Positions 1-7,901 of a DNA stretch of 64,000 nucleotides are shown here, piece after piece. The stretch's first letter is position 1; each line of letters begins with the position of its first letter. Origin of the DNA: SIG78 sp036677805 (lineage in GTDB: Bacteria; Verrucomicrobiota; Lentisphaeria; Victivallales; Victivallaceae); contig JAVBVS010000015.1 in the NCBI GenBank assembly GCA_036677805.1, positions 1 to 64,000 on the forward strand, written 5' to 3'. Both the position numbers and the translations under genes were made by a program. Under the pieces are notes generated by a model. The model had not been told where the DNA came from, did not search any database, and was given only the letters and a program-made list of their open reading frames with translations.

Positions 1-52
1 ATTCCGTTTGCAGTTTGACAGCTCCGGGAACCCGTGAGGATTCGGCCTTGCC

Positions 53-89
53 GATTGCCGAAAGGAAATGAATTTCCTTTGCGGCAATC
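53..89. repeat. Perfect 17-bp inverted repeat just beyond the Rep stop codon
   Basis: The arms at 53-69 and 72-89 (one extra G at 81) are complementary over 17 bp, with only two bases between them. It lies directly 3' of the Rep gene on the minus strand. No run of T follows on either strand, so it is not a classical intrinsic terminator. It may be a Rep-recognised hairpin, an element-internal site or an RNA-stabilising stem. Confidence 0.6.
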
Positions 90-1304
90 CTACGCCGATG
101 CGGACCATTGCGCCAGCAGCATTGTTTTGCGTTGTTCAATTTTTTCCTCCAATCGCTGATGGAACAATGGCGAACACCACGCCTCATTGAAATACCGTAC
201 ATCCTCCATGCGTTCAAAGCCCCATACCGAGAATTCCCGTTGTCGTTCAAAGTCAAAGTCCTTGATTTCCACCGCGCCCGGAAACAGTTTGATACTCTCT
301 TTTTCCCCGGCGATCACCGGCGAACAAACCATCTTGTCCAAACTCGCATCATAATGCACAAAGACGACGTTGCACCGGCATTCCGCGATACGCTCCACCG
401 GTTCGCGCATCATGCGCCGCTGCTGGAGTTCCGGCGGCTTGACGGGCCGCCGGACATTTCCCGCCTCCAGCGTCCCCAAGGCCCGCGACGGCTGATAGAA
501 GCGCAAGCCCGAATAATGCAGCATCCAATCGGGAAAGCCTCGGCGCGGCATTTTCACCAGATACTTGGTGATGTAGCGGATGGCATGAACCGGACTTTGA
601 AACTTCCGTTGTTTTACCGACAGATAACACTGTTCCCCGATATGCCACTTGCGCAGCAGCCGATGAACCCGGTTGAGATCGAGAAAGTGCGGAATATAAA
701 GCCAGCCCCGTGGATCGTCGGGCCGCGACAAAGAATATTCCTTGGCTTCCCGACAATACCACACGCCGGGCAGTTCGCCGACATCGATTAAAATATGCCA
801 ATGCGGCCACCCGTCCCCGTTTTCTTCCTGCGCTTCGAGAACCCAAATCCAGCGCCGGATTTTCAGTTCCTTGGTCAGCAGCCGGGAGATGAACTTCTTT
901 TCCATCACATACCGGTATGCTTCCGCAGGAGAAGCGAACCAGTCCCGGTTGACGGTGATGGTATAAAGACGCGGGCAAACGAATTCCGCCGCTTTTTGCA
1001 TGAGCCGCCGCCGAACCTCGATGCCTTTTCCCGGTCGGCAATCCGGGCACATCCAGCTTTTGCAACTGATGCTGATGCAGCGTTGAAACTGTTTCAGGCT
1101 TTCCAGCCCGGAAGGGCGAATATCATCTTCCGTTGCCGTGGGAACTCCATGCAACGTTACTTTTATTCCCCCCAATTCAAGAATAGGGGAATCGGTCGCC
1201 GCGGCGAAATTTTTTCGGCTGGCGCGCCCGGCAGGCGAAAAAATTTCGCCCGCTGCAACCGCCCCCCGGTTCGCCAATGCGCTGGAACAAAAGGAACTTT
1301 TCAT
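90..1304 (-). CDS. HUH-family rolling-circle replication initiator-like protein
   Basis: 404 residues, predicted to nick and rejoin single-stranded DNA to start rolling-circle replication or transfer. A cysteine cluster near residues 76-89 (CxxxxCxxxxCxxC) looks like a small zinc-binding unit. The metal-binding HUH motif is WPHWHILID (His168 and His170). The candidate catalytic tyrosine motif is RYITKYLVK (Tyr244 and Tyr248), of the YxxKY type found in plasmid and phage Rep proteins. The start is fixed by a strong GGGAGGA Shine-Dalgarno 8 nt before the ATG at 1304. Residues 1-65 look less conserved in character and contain a 15-bp inverted repeat. No partner mobilisation genes are visible. 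The exact Rep family cannot be assigned by eye. It could also be a domesticated Rep. Confidence 0.75.
   Translation of the reverse strand: MKSSFCSSALANRGAVAAGEIFSPAGRASRKNFAAATDSPILELGGIKVTLHGVPTATEDDIRPSGLESLKQFQRCISISCKSWMCPDCRPGKGIEVRRRLMQKAAEFVCPRLYTITVNRDWFASPAEAYRYVMEKKFISRLLTKELKIRRWIWVLEAQEENGDGWPHWHILIDVGELPGVWYCREAKEYSLSRPDDPRGWLYIPHFLDLNRVHRLLRKWHIGEQCYLSVKQRKFQSPVHAIRYITKYLVKMPRRGFPDWMLHYSGLRFYQPSRALGTLEAGNVRRPVKPPELQQRRMMREPVERIAECRCNVVFVHYDASLDKMVCSPVIAGEKESIKLFPGAVEIKDFDFERQREFSVWGFERMEDVRYFNEAWCSPLFHQRLEEKIEQRKTMLLAQWSASA
1203..1250. repeat. 15-bp perfect inverted repeat inside the Rep reading frame
   Basis: The arms 1203-1217 and 1236-1250 are exactly complementary (GGCGAAATTTTTTCG and its complement) and are separated by 18 bp of GC-rich sequence. 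They fall within the first 35 codons of the Rep gene, where an AT-rich run breaks the local composition. Rolling-circle Rep proteins nick at hairpin-forming origins that can lie inside or beside their own gene, so this is a candidate origin. Autoregulation at the mRNA level is the alternative. Confidence 0.55.
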
Positions 1305-1485
1305 CGGTGTTCCTCCCGTTCCGCTAAAAGGAGGATCACCGACCGGGTAACGGCGGATAAATAGGGCCAGCAGCGCTTCAGGCGTTCGATATCGGAATCA
1401 GCATCAATATCCGGGGCGCTATTTTCCACCCCGGCGATATCAGGCAAAAAATTTTCCGAGCTTGCGGAAGCGGTTAAGGCGATTT

Positions 1486-1508
1486 TTCGAGTTCTACTAC
1501 GCCCACCA
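1486..1508 (+). other. tRNA 3'-end remnant (T-loop to CCA), candidate attachment site
   Basis: The 23 bases read as T-loop TTCGAGT (1486-1492), T-stem 3' strand TCTAC (1493-1497), acceptor 3' strand TACGCCC (1498-1504), discriminator A and CCA (1506-1508). This is exactly the spacing of a tRNA end. A seven-T run follows. The five bases before the T-loop (GATTT) do not pair with TCTAC, and no D-arm or anticodon arm precedes it, so only the 3' part is present. The crossover would lie in or just before the T-loop, a usual site for tRNA-targeting integrases. Confidence 0.6.
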
Positions 1509-1522
1509 TTTTTTTGCCCTCA

Positions 1523-1556
1523 AATCCCCGGTTCAAGCTCAAGCCGGGGATTTTTT
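1523..1556 (+). terminator. Rho-independent terminator after the tRNA remnant
   Basis: A 9-bp stem AATCCCCGG/CCGGGGATT (1523-1531 and 1544-1552) is followed by T1551-1556. It points rightwards although no plus-strand gene precedes it, which fits a terminator inherited from the tRNA gene that was disrupted by integration. The rest of 1305-1685 shows no gene I can support. Confidence 0.75.
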
Positions 1557-1685
1557 GTGTCTTTGGGATTCGGATTGGACGAAACGCCGCGGACCATACT
1601 TGGGGGAAACGCCGCGAGTGGCCTCGGCGCTGGCCCAAACATGATAATTGCTCCGGAGGATGGGATACGGTATCCGCTTCCAGTT

Positions 1686-2462
1686 TTACCAGGACCAGAA
1701 GCGGATCGGAGCATCCCGCTTAATCGAATTGTAGTCCCGGGTGGTAAAGAACTGCGCATTCTTCTCGGCCAGCGTTTCGATGTTGACCTTCGACGAGCTG
1801 TACCAGGTGAATGACGAGAAATTCAGGACGGCGCGAACATCTTTTTCGCGGTCCGCGTACATCATCATGATTTCACCGGTCCGGCTGTCGACAACTTTGC
1901 ACGCCACGGAAATACTGCCCGAGGCCAGCGGTGTGGTGATCAGCCGGAAACCCGGAAAAACGCAAATCGACAGCGCCAGTCCGACATAAGACAAGGTCGC
2001 CTTGGTGGGCACGATCTGGGTGATGGCCGGATACACTACCAGCGTATCGGGCAGATTCGGATCATCGACCACGGTCAGGCCGCTCTGGACCTGAACGTTC
2101 CGTAAATCGGCGATATAGCATTGCCGCATGAATTCGGCGATGTCGCCGATATCGCACTGAATCTCCCGGGCGATGTCGGCGCTGAGCTGGCCGAGAATGT
2201 CATTTTCCAGCAGATACCTGGTATTGACCGGAGCGACGTAAATGTTCTTGTATTGTTTGTTCGTGTTCCGGGCATAGAAATAATGAAACGGAAACTGGGG
2301 ACTTTCCCGGGTCAACTGCGGTTGATCGGGCAAAAAGCCGGTCAGTTCCGGCGGGTCGGCGCGCATCATCGATTGCATTGACGCGCAACCGGTTCCGAAT
2401 AACAACAGAACCAAACCCAACGCCCCCGTCAAAGCATACGGATGTATTTTTTTCATCGCCAT
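1686..2462 (-). CDS. Predicted outer-membrane lipoprotein of unknown function
   Basis: 258 residues. The N-terminus has a charged start, a hydrophobic stretch and a lipobox ending LLFGTGC at about residues 20-26, so it should be lipidated at that Cys by Lgt (an lgt gene lies at 42185) and held in the periplasm. The remainder is a globular domain without internal membrane spans. The alternation of YVAPVNTRYLL and VVYPAITQIVPT segments recalls DUF3313-like lipoproteins, but I cannot prove the family. An AGGA Shine-Dalgarno precedes the first ATG, and a second ATG two codons later is possible. Single gene; the neighbour to its right ends 174 bp upstream. Confidence 0.7.
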   Translation of the reverse strand: MAMKKIHPYALTGALGLVLLLFGTGCASMQSMMRADPPELTGFLPDQPQLTRESPQFPFHYFYARNTNKQYKNIYVAPVNTRYLLENDILGQLSADIAREIQCDIGDIAEFMRQCYIADLRNVQVQSGLTVVDDPNLPDTLVVYPAITQIVPTKATLSYVGLALSICVFPGFRLITTPLASGSISVACKVVDSRTGEIMMMYADREKDVRAVLNFSSFTWYSSSKVNIETLAEKNAQFFTTRDYNSIKRDAPIRFWSW

Positions 2463-2635
2463 TGCTTCCTGTTTCGCGGTTGAATCGATGTTGTTGAAAA
2501 ATACTTCCGCTTCGTCCGCTTGTCAATTCAAGTTTCTAAATTCTTCTGAAAAACAGGAAGGTGATTTCGGATTTTTTCTTTTACGGATTGCAAGCGATCT
2601 CAATAATCGAATTTTCGCCCGGCCATTTCGGAGTT

Positions 2636-4012
2636 TTAAAGTTTCAGGGTGAATTTCTGCTTCTTGCAGAATACCGCTATCCAGCAGACGAATACCGTCA
2701 CCGTTACGCCGATCAGCATCGAAGTGAAGCTGTTGACATACTTGGCATTCCAACGGAAACTCAGAATTCCGGTGGCATCGAGGAATGCGAAAACCCAGAA
2801 TTGCCAGATATAAGCCGTCAACGGCACACTGCCGAGATTCTTGATGAAGCGGAACACCGCGTTGTCCCATTTTTTGACATCACAGATGCCGTAAAGCGCC
2901 ATCCAGAGCAACGCCGCGAAAAAACCGGTCGAGAACATCCAGCCCAGCGTCCCCCGCTCCTTATCCACACTGAACATGAATTTGTAAATACTCTCCTGCG
3001 ACGGATTTTCTACCGGACAGGCCAACCCCGCCCAGGGCGAAGTAATCGCCGTCAACGCCGCCAGCACCAATGCGAATCGAATCAGAATCCCATAGGAGGC
3101 GCGAACATTACCCGCCGCTCCGAACATGGCCGCGCCCAATCCGACGCCCAGCATCACGATCATGGGCAGATAAAGCAAAAAAGACGCATACTGCGACAGC
3201 AGCGGAACTTGATTGAACCGGCCCAGTTTTTCCGCAACCGCGCCGACGGCCAGCAATACCAGCCCCAGATAAATCAATTCGGCATGGCGGCGCAGCAGCA
3301 GATAAAGCAATCCGCCCACCATGTAAGCCCAGCCGATCACCCCGATGATTTCCCACCACTGGCCGTGGAACCAGTTACCTTCGTTGAGAAAAACGCAACG
3401 CGCCAGACGGCAGGGCAGCCATCCCGCCGGGTCGGCGGCCGGCGGCCCGGGCTGAACATAGACGATCATATAATATCCGAGAATCAGTCCTCCCGCAATC
3501 CGCATTCCCTGCGCAAGCCGGCGCCTGGCGGGCTGATCGCTCGAAGTCTGATTGAACAGCAGCAGCACCCCCGTAACGGCGACCAGCTGCCAGCAGGCGC
3601 GGGCGGCTTCGACCGGAGCGATGCCCAGCAGCGCCCACCATCGATTCATAAAACTCCAATCGCCCATCAATTCCAGATTGGGACGGTTGACCAGCAGCAG
3701 ACCGATAAACAGCATGGAGACGCCGCGCAAGAGGATATGTCCTGTCGCCTGCAGCCGCCCGTGCCAGTTTTCCTCATATTTCCGGAACGCCAGCGGAATC
3801 GAAATCCCGACCATCAGCAGGAACATCGAAAACACATAGTCGACATAGGTCACTCCCGAAAAAGCATCGGGATCCTTGAAATAATAATGCATCATATACC
3901 ACGGAATGTCGAGAAATTCGAAATTCGCGAAGATCATGATCAGGATAATCCATCCGCGCATCATGTCCAAAGACTGCACCCGGGGCAGTCCCGATGCCGC
4001 TTTTGCCGCCAT
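2636..4012 (-). CDS. DUF5009/HGSNAT-like multi-pass membrane acyltransferase
   Basis: 458 residues with about eleven hydrophobic segments. It opens with QSLDMMRGWIILIMIFANF, the hallmark start of the acyltransferase-like group that includes DUF5009 proteins and heparan-alpha-glucosaminide N-acetyltransferase (NagX/HGSNAT). Members move an acetyl group across the inner membrane onto sugars or glycans. That role fits a genome rich in glycan enzymes, but the substrate cannot be read from the sequence. The start follows a GGAAG ribosome site. The gene stands alone between a lipoprotein gene and a thioredoxin-like gene on the same strand. Confidence 0.7.
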   Translation of the reverse strand: MAAKAASGLPRVQSLDMMRGWIILIMIFANFEFLDIPWYMMHYYFKDPDAFSGVTYVDYVFSMFLLMVGISIPLAFRKYEENWHGRLQATGHILLRGVSMLFIGLLLVNRPNLELMGDWSFMNRWWALLGIAPVEAARACWQLVAVTGVLLLFNQTSSDQPARRRLAQGMRIAGGLILGYYMIVYVQPGPPAADPAGWLPCRLARCVFLNEGNWFHGQWWEIIGVIGWAYMVGGLLYLLLRRHAELIYLGLVLLAVGAVAEKLGRFNQVPLLSQYASFLLYLPMIVMLGVGLGAAMFGAAGNVRASYGILIRFALVLAALTAITSPWAGLACPVENPSQESIYKFMFSVDKERGTLGWMFSTGFFAALLWMALYGICDVKKWDNAVFRFIKNLGSVPLTAYIWQFWVFAFLDATGILSFRWNAKYVNSFTSMLIGVTVTVFVCWIAVFCKKQKFTLKL

Positions 4013-4219
4013 TTGTCCGCTTCCTTCCTGCCGATGTCGAAATGCCCGTCGCCAATCCTGCGACCGATGTGATTGATATTCGGATCACTATACTCCCGAT
4101 GGCGGGAATTGCAAGTCCGAAAATATATTCCGGAGGACGACAGGAGCCGATGCCATGGCGGGGCGAAACCGGCAATTCCGAAATGATCCGGAAAGCAGAT
4201 CCGCGGACCATAAAGCATC

Positions 4220-4250
4220 AGCGCTCCGGGCGAAACTCGCCCGAAGCGCT
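4220..4250 (-). terminator. Hairpin downstream of the thioredoxin-like gene
   Basis: An inverted repeat AGCGCT-CGGGCGA / TCGCCCG-AGCGCT with a three-base loop lies about 30 bp after the stop at 4282. There is no clear T-run on the minus strand, so it is a weak intrinsic terminator or an mRNA 3' stabiliser. The rest of 4013-4281 holds nothing I recognise. Confidence 0.45.
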
Positions 4251-4281
4251 GCGAAAACCCCCTGCCCGGTTTATCCGAAAT

Positions 4282-4644
4282 TCATTTGAGCAAGCTGTTG
4301 AGATGTTCGACATAAGCCGCCACGCCGCCGGGCTTGTACCCGGTCCGCGCCAGCTCCCGGCCGTCGGCATCGACCAGCAAAACCGTGGGAAAGCCTTCGA
4401 CATGATATTGCTGCGCCAGCTGTTCGTTGCGGCGCTGTTCTTCTTCTTTCAGCTTCACCGTCTGGGGGAAATCGACCTTGAGCAGAATGACGCGGCTCTT
4501 GGCCCATTCCTGAAATTCCGGACGACTGAATACCTCATGCTCCAACTTCATGCACCATGTACACCAGTCCGAGCCGCTGAAGCTCAGCATGATCGTCTTC
4601 TGGTTTACCTTCGCCTGCGACAACGCCAATTCAAAGTCCGTCAT
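4282..4644 (-). CDS. Thioredoxin-fold protein with a CTWC active site
   Basis: 120 residues from the chosen start. The redox motif is DWCTWCMKLEHEVF, followed by the thioredoxin-fold cis-Pro region EGFPTVLLVDADGREL. This is the thioredoxin_7 type, with CxWC in place of the classical CGPC. The start at 4644 (MTDFELAL) is preferred because GAGAGGG lies 7 nt upstream. A longer frame back to 4710 exists without a good ribosome site. No signal peptide is visible, so it is probably cytoplasmic. It sits downstream of the PPC-domain gene and may be co-transcribed with that operon (133-bp gap). Confidence 0.75.
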   Translation of the reverse strand: MTDFELALSQAKVNQKTIMLSFSGSDWCTWCMKLEHEVFSRPEFQEWAKSRVILLKVDFPQTVKLKEEEQRRNEQLAQQYHVEGFPTVLLVDADGRELARTGYKPGGVAAYVEHLNSLLK

Positions 4645-4777
4645 TTGCGCCCTCTCATTCCTCAACCCTGAGTTCATTTGCAGTTCCATGAATAAGAGAC
4701 GGAATTTCACTGCAATTTGTTCCCATGTCGCCTCGCCCGCCGAAGATTTGCCCGCCCCGGTAACCCGCGACCGAGGG

Positions 4778-6622
4778 TCAGGGCGTCGCCGGTTTGGGGT
4801 TGACGGCGGGAACGCGTTTCCCGGCCGGATTGCCGGGATTCCGGTTGCCCCGCTCCGGCGGCATTGTCCCGAGATACCAGTATCGGGCCGGAATCAGATG
4901 ATTGTAAGCGAACGCCTGCATGTATTCATCGGCAGGAATGACCTTATGCCGCACCATCCGGCTGCCGATCGCACCGCGCACTTCCAGCCCCAGCATTTCC
5001 GGAGGCGCGCGCAGCGCATTCCGATTTTTCACGGTCACCTCCACCGAGTCCGCATTTCCGGCAATCTGAGCGCCGGAGATAATTTCCAAACTTTTCGTCG
5101 TGGAACTGACCGACAACGGTGCGGCGCAACCGTCTTGGCGCATCACATAGAGTTTGATCGTCCCGGTGCCGCCGGCGGGAATATTCGTCATCGAGGTTCC
5201 CGAATAGACTGCGAAATCGGGTTGCGGCGGCGCCAGTTTCAGGTAGTAGCGACAAGCGTCTCCGCCCTGCCCCGTCAGATCCTCGACCGTCACGGTATAA
5301 CTTCCCGGGGCGGGCAGTTTCAACAACAGTTTGGGATCGGCGTACTGCACCACCGTCCCGATATTCCAGCGCGGCGCCGGAGCGTCGTCGCCGCGGGCGA
5401 CAATCCTGCCGGAAGCATCCCTCACGACCAGTACGCCGTCCAGCGGTGAACCGAGCTGCCGCGCCGCCAATTCGAGAACCAGCGTTTCCCCGGCATATCC
5501 CCGGAACCGATATTGGTCGCGTTCGCCGGGTTTGCTCAATGCACCGCTGATTACCACCGGCTCCGTCATCGGCGCAAACTCCAGTTTCCGCTCCGCCAGC
5601 GACTCTTCCTGAAAGATCGGAATGCCCGCAAAAGGCGATTTGTCCCACGGCGATTCCGTCAGACCGGTGGAAAGCACTACTCGATAGACGAAATCCTCAC
5701 GGCCGCGATACAGATTGTCCCGGATATCCAGACGGTACCATCCGGTTTCCGGCACAACCGCGGTCAGTACCGGATCGGGATTGAAGTAGTGATCGTCGGC
5801 ATAGGCGACACTCTGATTTTTATCGTCGAACAATTCAAGCACCGGTTGGAAAAATCCCGGTACCGCATCTCCGATGAACGGCTGCAGCTCACGGCCCAGA
5901 AGCGTGATGTCGACCGGCCGGTCCTTCTCCAGCTTCAGCATGAAATGATCCGTCTGGCCGGGCATGATCTGACCGTCGAGCACCGCCGGAAACTGTTCGA
6001 TTTTCGGCATGGGGGAAACCGGCTTGCCGGGAGGCGAAAACCATGGCTCGGCCGTATGTCGCGCCGTATCCACGAAAAAATCTTTCGGATTCGATATGCC
6101 GCGCCCGCCCCACAGCCGCAGTTCCCGCCGTCCAGGCGCGGCGTCCGGCGCAATTTCGAGATCGACGATCAACATCTGGCGCAGCGACGGCGTGGCCTGT
6201 AACGCATTGCGTTTGGCGTACAAATCCCGGATTACCAGATTCAACTCCAGGCGGTCCAGCGTATCGAGTTTTTCCCACCAGGCGTTTTTGCGCCATTCCT
6301 CGACGTTGGCCTTATCGGGAAGCGGCGGCTTGGGCTGGCGGTTTTCGATCGCCTTGATCCAATCCAGCAGATATTTCCGCTGCTGGCCGTCAGGCGGAGG
6401 AAAGCCCGGCACGGGGGTGATTTTTTTAACTGTAACGCCATCCCCCGAAATCAGTCCCTGGTTGACGCCGAGATTCTGACCGCCGATGAGCAACCGGACG
6501 GTCCGGCCGACTTCTCCTCCGGAAGGATATACATAACCGATGTACGGGTCCGAAGCGCCGAGGAGCGAGAACGCCGCCAGCAGCACTCCGGCGGCGGCAA
6601 CGAATTTTTGCACTCGAATCAT
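4778..6622 (-). CDS. Secreted PPC-domain protein, partner of DUF1501 and DUF1549 proteins
   Basis: 614 residues with a Sec signal peptide (about 1-23). After an immunoglobulin-like start (GYVYPSGGEVGRTVRLLIGG) it contains bacterial pre-peptidase C-terminal (PPC) type beta-sandwich regions, best seen as DQYRFRGYAGETLVLELAAR and YTVTVEDLTGQGGDACRYYL. It ends in a Pro/Asn-rich tail. The start ATG overlaps the stop of the DUF1501 gene (ATGA, 6619-6622), so translation is coupled. In Planctomycetes and Lentisphaerae the same triad is encoded together. It probably forms a cell-surface or periplasmic complex, whose function is unknown. No catalytic motif is visible. Confidence 0.8.
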   Translation of the reverse strand: MIRVQKFVAAAGVLLAAFSLLGASDPYIGYVYPSGGEVGRTVRLLIGGQNLGVNQGLISGDGVTVKKITPVPGFPPPDGQQRKYLLDWIKAIENRQPKPPLPDKANVEEWRKNAWWEKLDTLDRLELNLVIRDLYAKRNALQATPSLRQMLIVDLEIAPDAAPGRRELRLWGGRGISNPKDFFVDTARHTAEPWFSPPGKPVSPMPKIEQFPAVLDGQIMPGQTDHFMLKLEKDRPVDITLLGRELQPFIGDAVPGFFQPVLELFDDKNQSVAYADDHYFNPDPVLTAVVPETGWYRLDIRDNLYRGREDFVYRVVLSTGLTESPWDKSPFAGIPIFQEESLAERKLEFAPMTEPVVISGALSKPGERDQYRFRGYAGETLVLELAARQLGSPLDGVLVVRDASGRIVARGDDAPAPRWNIGTVVQYADPKLLLKLPAPGSYTVTVEDLTGQGGDACRYYLKLAPPQPDFAVYSGTSMTNIPAGGTGTIKLYVMRQDGCAAPLSVSSTTKSLEIISGAQIAGNADSVEVTVKNRNALRAPPEMLGLEVRGAIGSRMVRHKVIPADEYMQAFAYNHLIPARYWYLGTMPPERGNRNPGNPAGKRVPAVNPKPATP

Positions 6623-7884
6623 TTTTTCAATTCCGCTCCCGGTTTGTAGATTTCCCGCAGCCGCCCCGCGGACGACTCCGGCGGCAGAATCGTCACCGGA
6701 AGATTGCGTGGATTGGGCAGCATGCCGTCGGGATCAATGCCGCACAGTTCGTAAATGCTGCCCAGCAGATCCTGCGGCGCCACCGGCCGCTGCACGACAT
6801 TGCTCGCCGTCGCATCGGACTCGCCGACGACTTTGCCACCCTGAAAACCGCCGCCGGCGACCACCGCGGAAAAACAGCGGGCAAAATGGTTGCGGCCCCC
6901 GTTCCAGGGCGGATTCCAGTCGATTTTCGGGGTCCGGCCGAATTCGCCGCTCCACCAGACCAATGTGGTATCCAGAAGTTTTTTCTCCGCCAGGTCTTCA
7001 AGCAGAGTGGCGAATGCCTGGTCCATCTCCCTGGTCCGTTGCGCCATGGTTTCGAAATGACGCTTGTGCGAGTCCCACCCCTGGGCGTTAATGGTCACAT
7101 AGGGCACCCCCGCTTCCACCAGACGCCGCGCCACCAGGCAGGCCTGACCGAAACTGTTGCGCCCGTAGCGGTCGCGCATTTCCTTGCTTTCCAGCGACAG
7201 ATCAAATACTTTGGCGGCATCGCCCTCAAGCACCGCTCGGGCCCCTTTGCCCGCGGCGATGAATGTGCGGCTTTCCGGCAGTGCGCCATCCGGATCAAAC
7301 CGATCCAGTTGTGCCAACAATTCAAACCGTTGCCGGTTGGCCTCTTTGCTCAAACCACCCGGGGGCACGATGCCGTCGACCTCGAACGTATTGGCATTGG
7401 GATTGCCTCCCGTCACCAGAGGCGCATATTGTTCATCCAGAAACCCGATTTCGGAAAATCGCCCTTTCGGCACCGTCAGAATCACATAGGGCGGAATATC
7501 GCCGTGGTATTCCTTGCTTTTGAACATCGCAATCACCGTGCCGATGGCCGGGAAGACCATGCCGCCGCCCGGTTCCCGGCCCGTCTGCATCAGATAAGTC
7601 GCGGTTTCATGACCGTTTTGAGGATGAGTCATGGTCCGGATGATGGAGTACTTGTCCGCCTGCTGGGCCAATTTGGGCAGCATCTCGCCGATCTCAACCC
7701 CCCGCACATTGGTGGGAATCGCTTTCAGGCCATTGTTGTAATCGCGGGAGGCTTTGGGCTTGGGGTCGAAGGTTTCCAGTTGCGATGGCCCGCCCCACAC
7801 CCAGATTTCAATCACCGATCGAGCCGGCGCGCCGCTCCCCGGCAGCGCCAGCAACACCAGACTCAGAAACAGTAGAATGCGCAT
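6619..7884 (-). CDS. DUF1501 family secreted protein
   Basis: 421 residues, alkaline-phosphatase/sulfatase-like fold family DUF1501. Family signatures are IEIWVWGGPSQLETFDPKP near the start, WDSHKRHFETM in the middle and WWSGEFGRTPKIDWNPPWNG towards the C-terminus. The leader is an ordinary Sec signal (MRILLFLSLVLLALPGSGA), whereas many planctomycetal relatives carry a twin-arginine leader. It lies 17 bp after the DUF1549/1553 gene and overlaps the PPC gene by 4 bp. This is the usual three-gene set, and the three products are probably one exported assembly. The biochemical role is not known. Confidence 0.87.
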   Translation of the reverse strand: MRILLFLSLVLLALPGSGAPARSVIEIWVWGGPSQLETFDPKPKASRDYNNGLKAIPTNVRGVEIGEMLPKLAQQADKYSIIRTMTHPQNGHETATYLMQTGREPGGGMVFPAIGTVIAMFKSKEYHGDIPPYVILTVPKGRFSEIGFLDEQYAPLVTGGNPNANTFEVDGIVPPGGLSKEANRQRFELLAQLDRFDPDGALPESRTFIAAGKGARAVLEGDAAKVFDLSLESKEMRDRYGRNSFGQACLVARRLVEAGVPYVTINAQGWDSHKRHFETMAQRTREMDQAFATLLEDLAEKKLLDTTLVWWSGEFGRTPKIDWNPPWNGGRNHFARCFSAVVAGGGFQGGKVVGESDATASNVVQRPVAPQDLLGSIYELCGIDPDGMLPNPRNLPVTILPPESSAGRLREIYKPGAELKK

Positions 7885-7901
7885 TGATTTTCTCCATCAG
7901 G

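Larger units (their letters stand above)
1..1508. mobile_element. Right end of a putative tRNA-integrated element with an HUH Rep gene
   Basis: The stretch carries a rolling-circle type Rep gene and ends at a fragment that has the geometry of a tRNA 3' end. Elements that integrate into the 3' part of a tRNA gene leave a rebuilt tRNA at one end and a short 3' copy at the other. The fragment here is not part of a foldable tRNA, so it would be the copy, and the element would lie to its left and continue outside the window. No integrase is visible in this part. The left boundary is unknown. This is an inference from two neighbouring signals. Confidence 0.4.

Noticed and set aside
53..89. Classical Rho-independent terminator for the Rep gene
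   Set aside because: The stem is strong but no T-run follows on the minus strand, so it is listed as an inverted repeat.
1440..1508. A complete tRNA gene ending in the CCA at 1506-1508
   Set aside because: The bases before the T-loop do not pair with the T-stem, and no D-arm, anticodon arm or acceptor 5' strand can be folded. Only the 3' 23 bases are tRNA-like.
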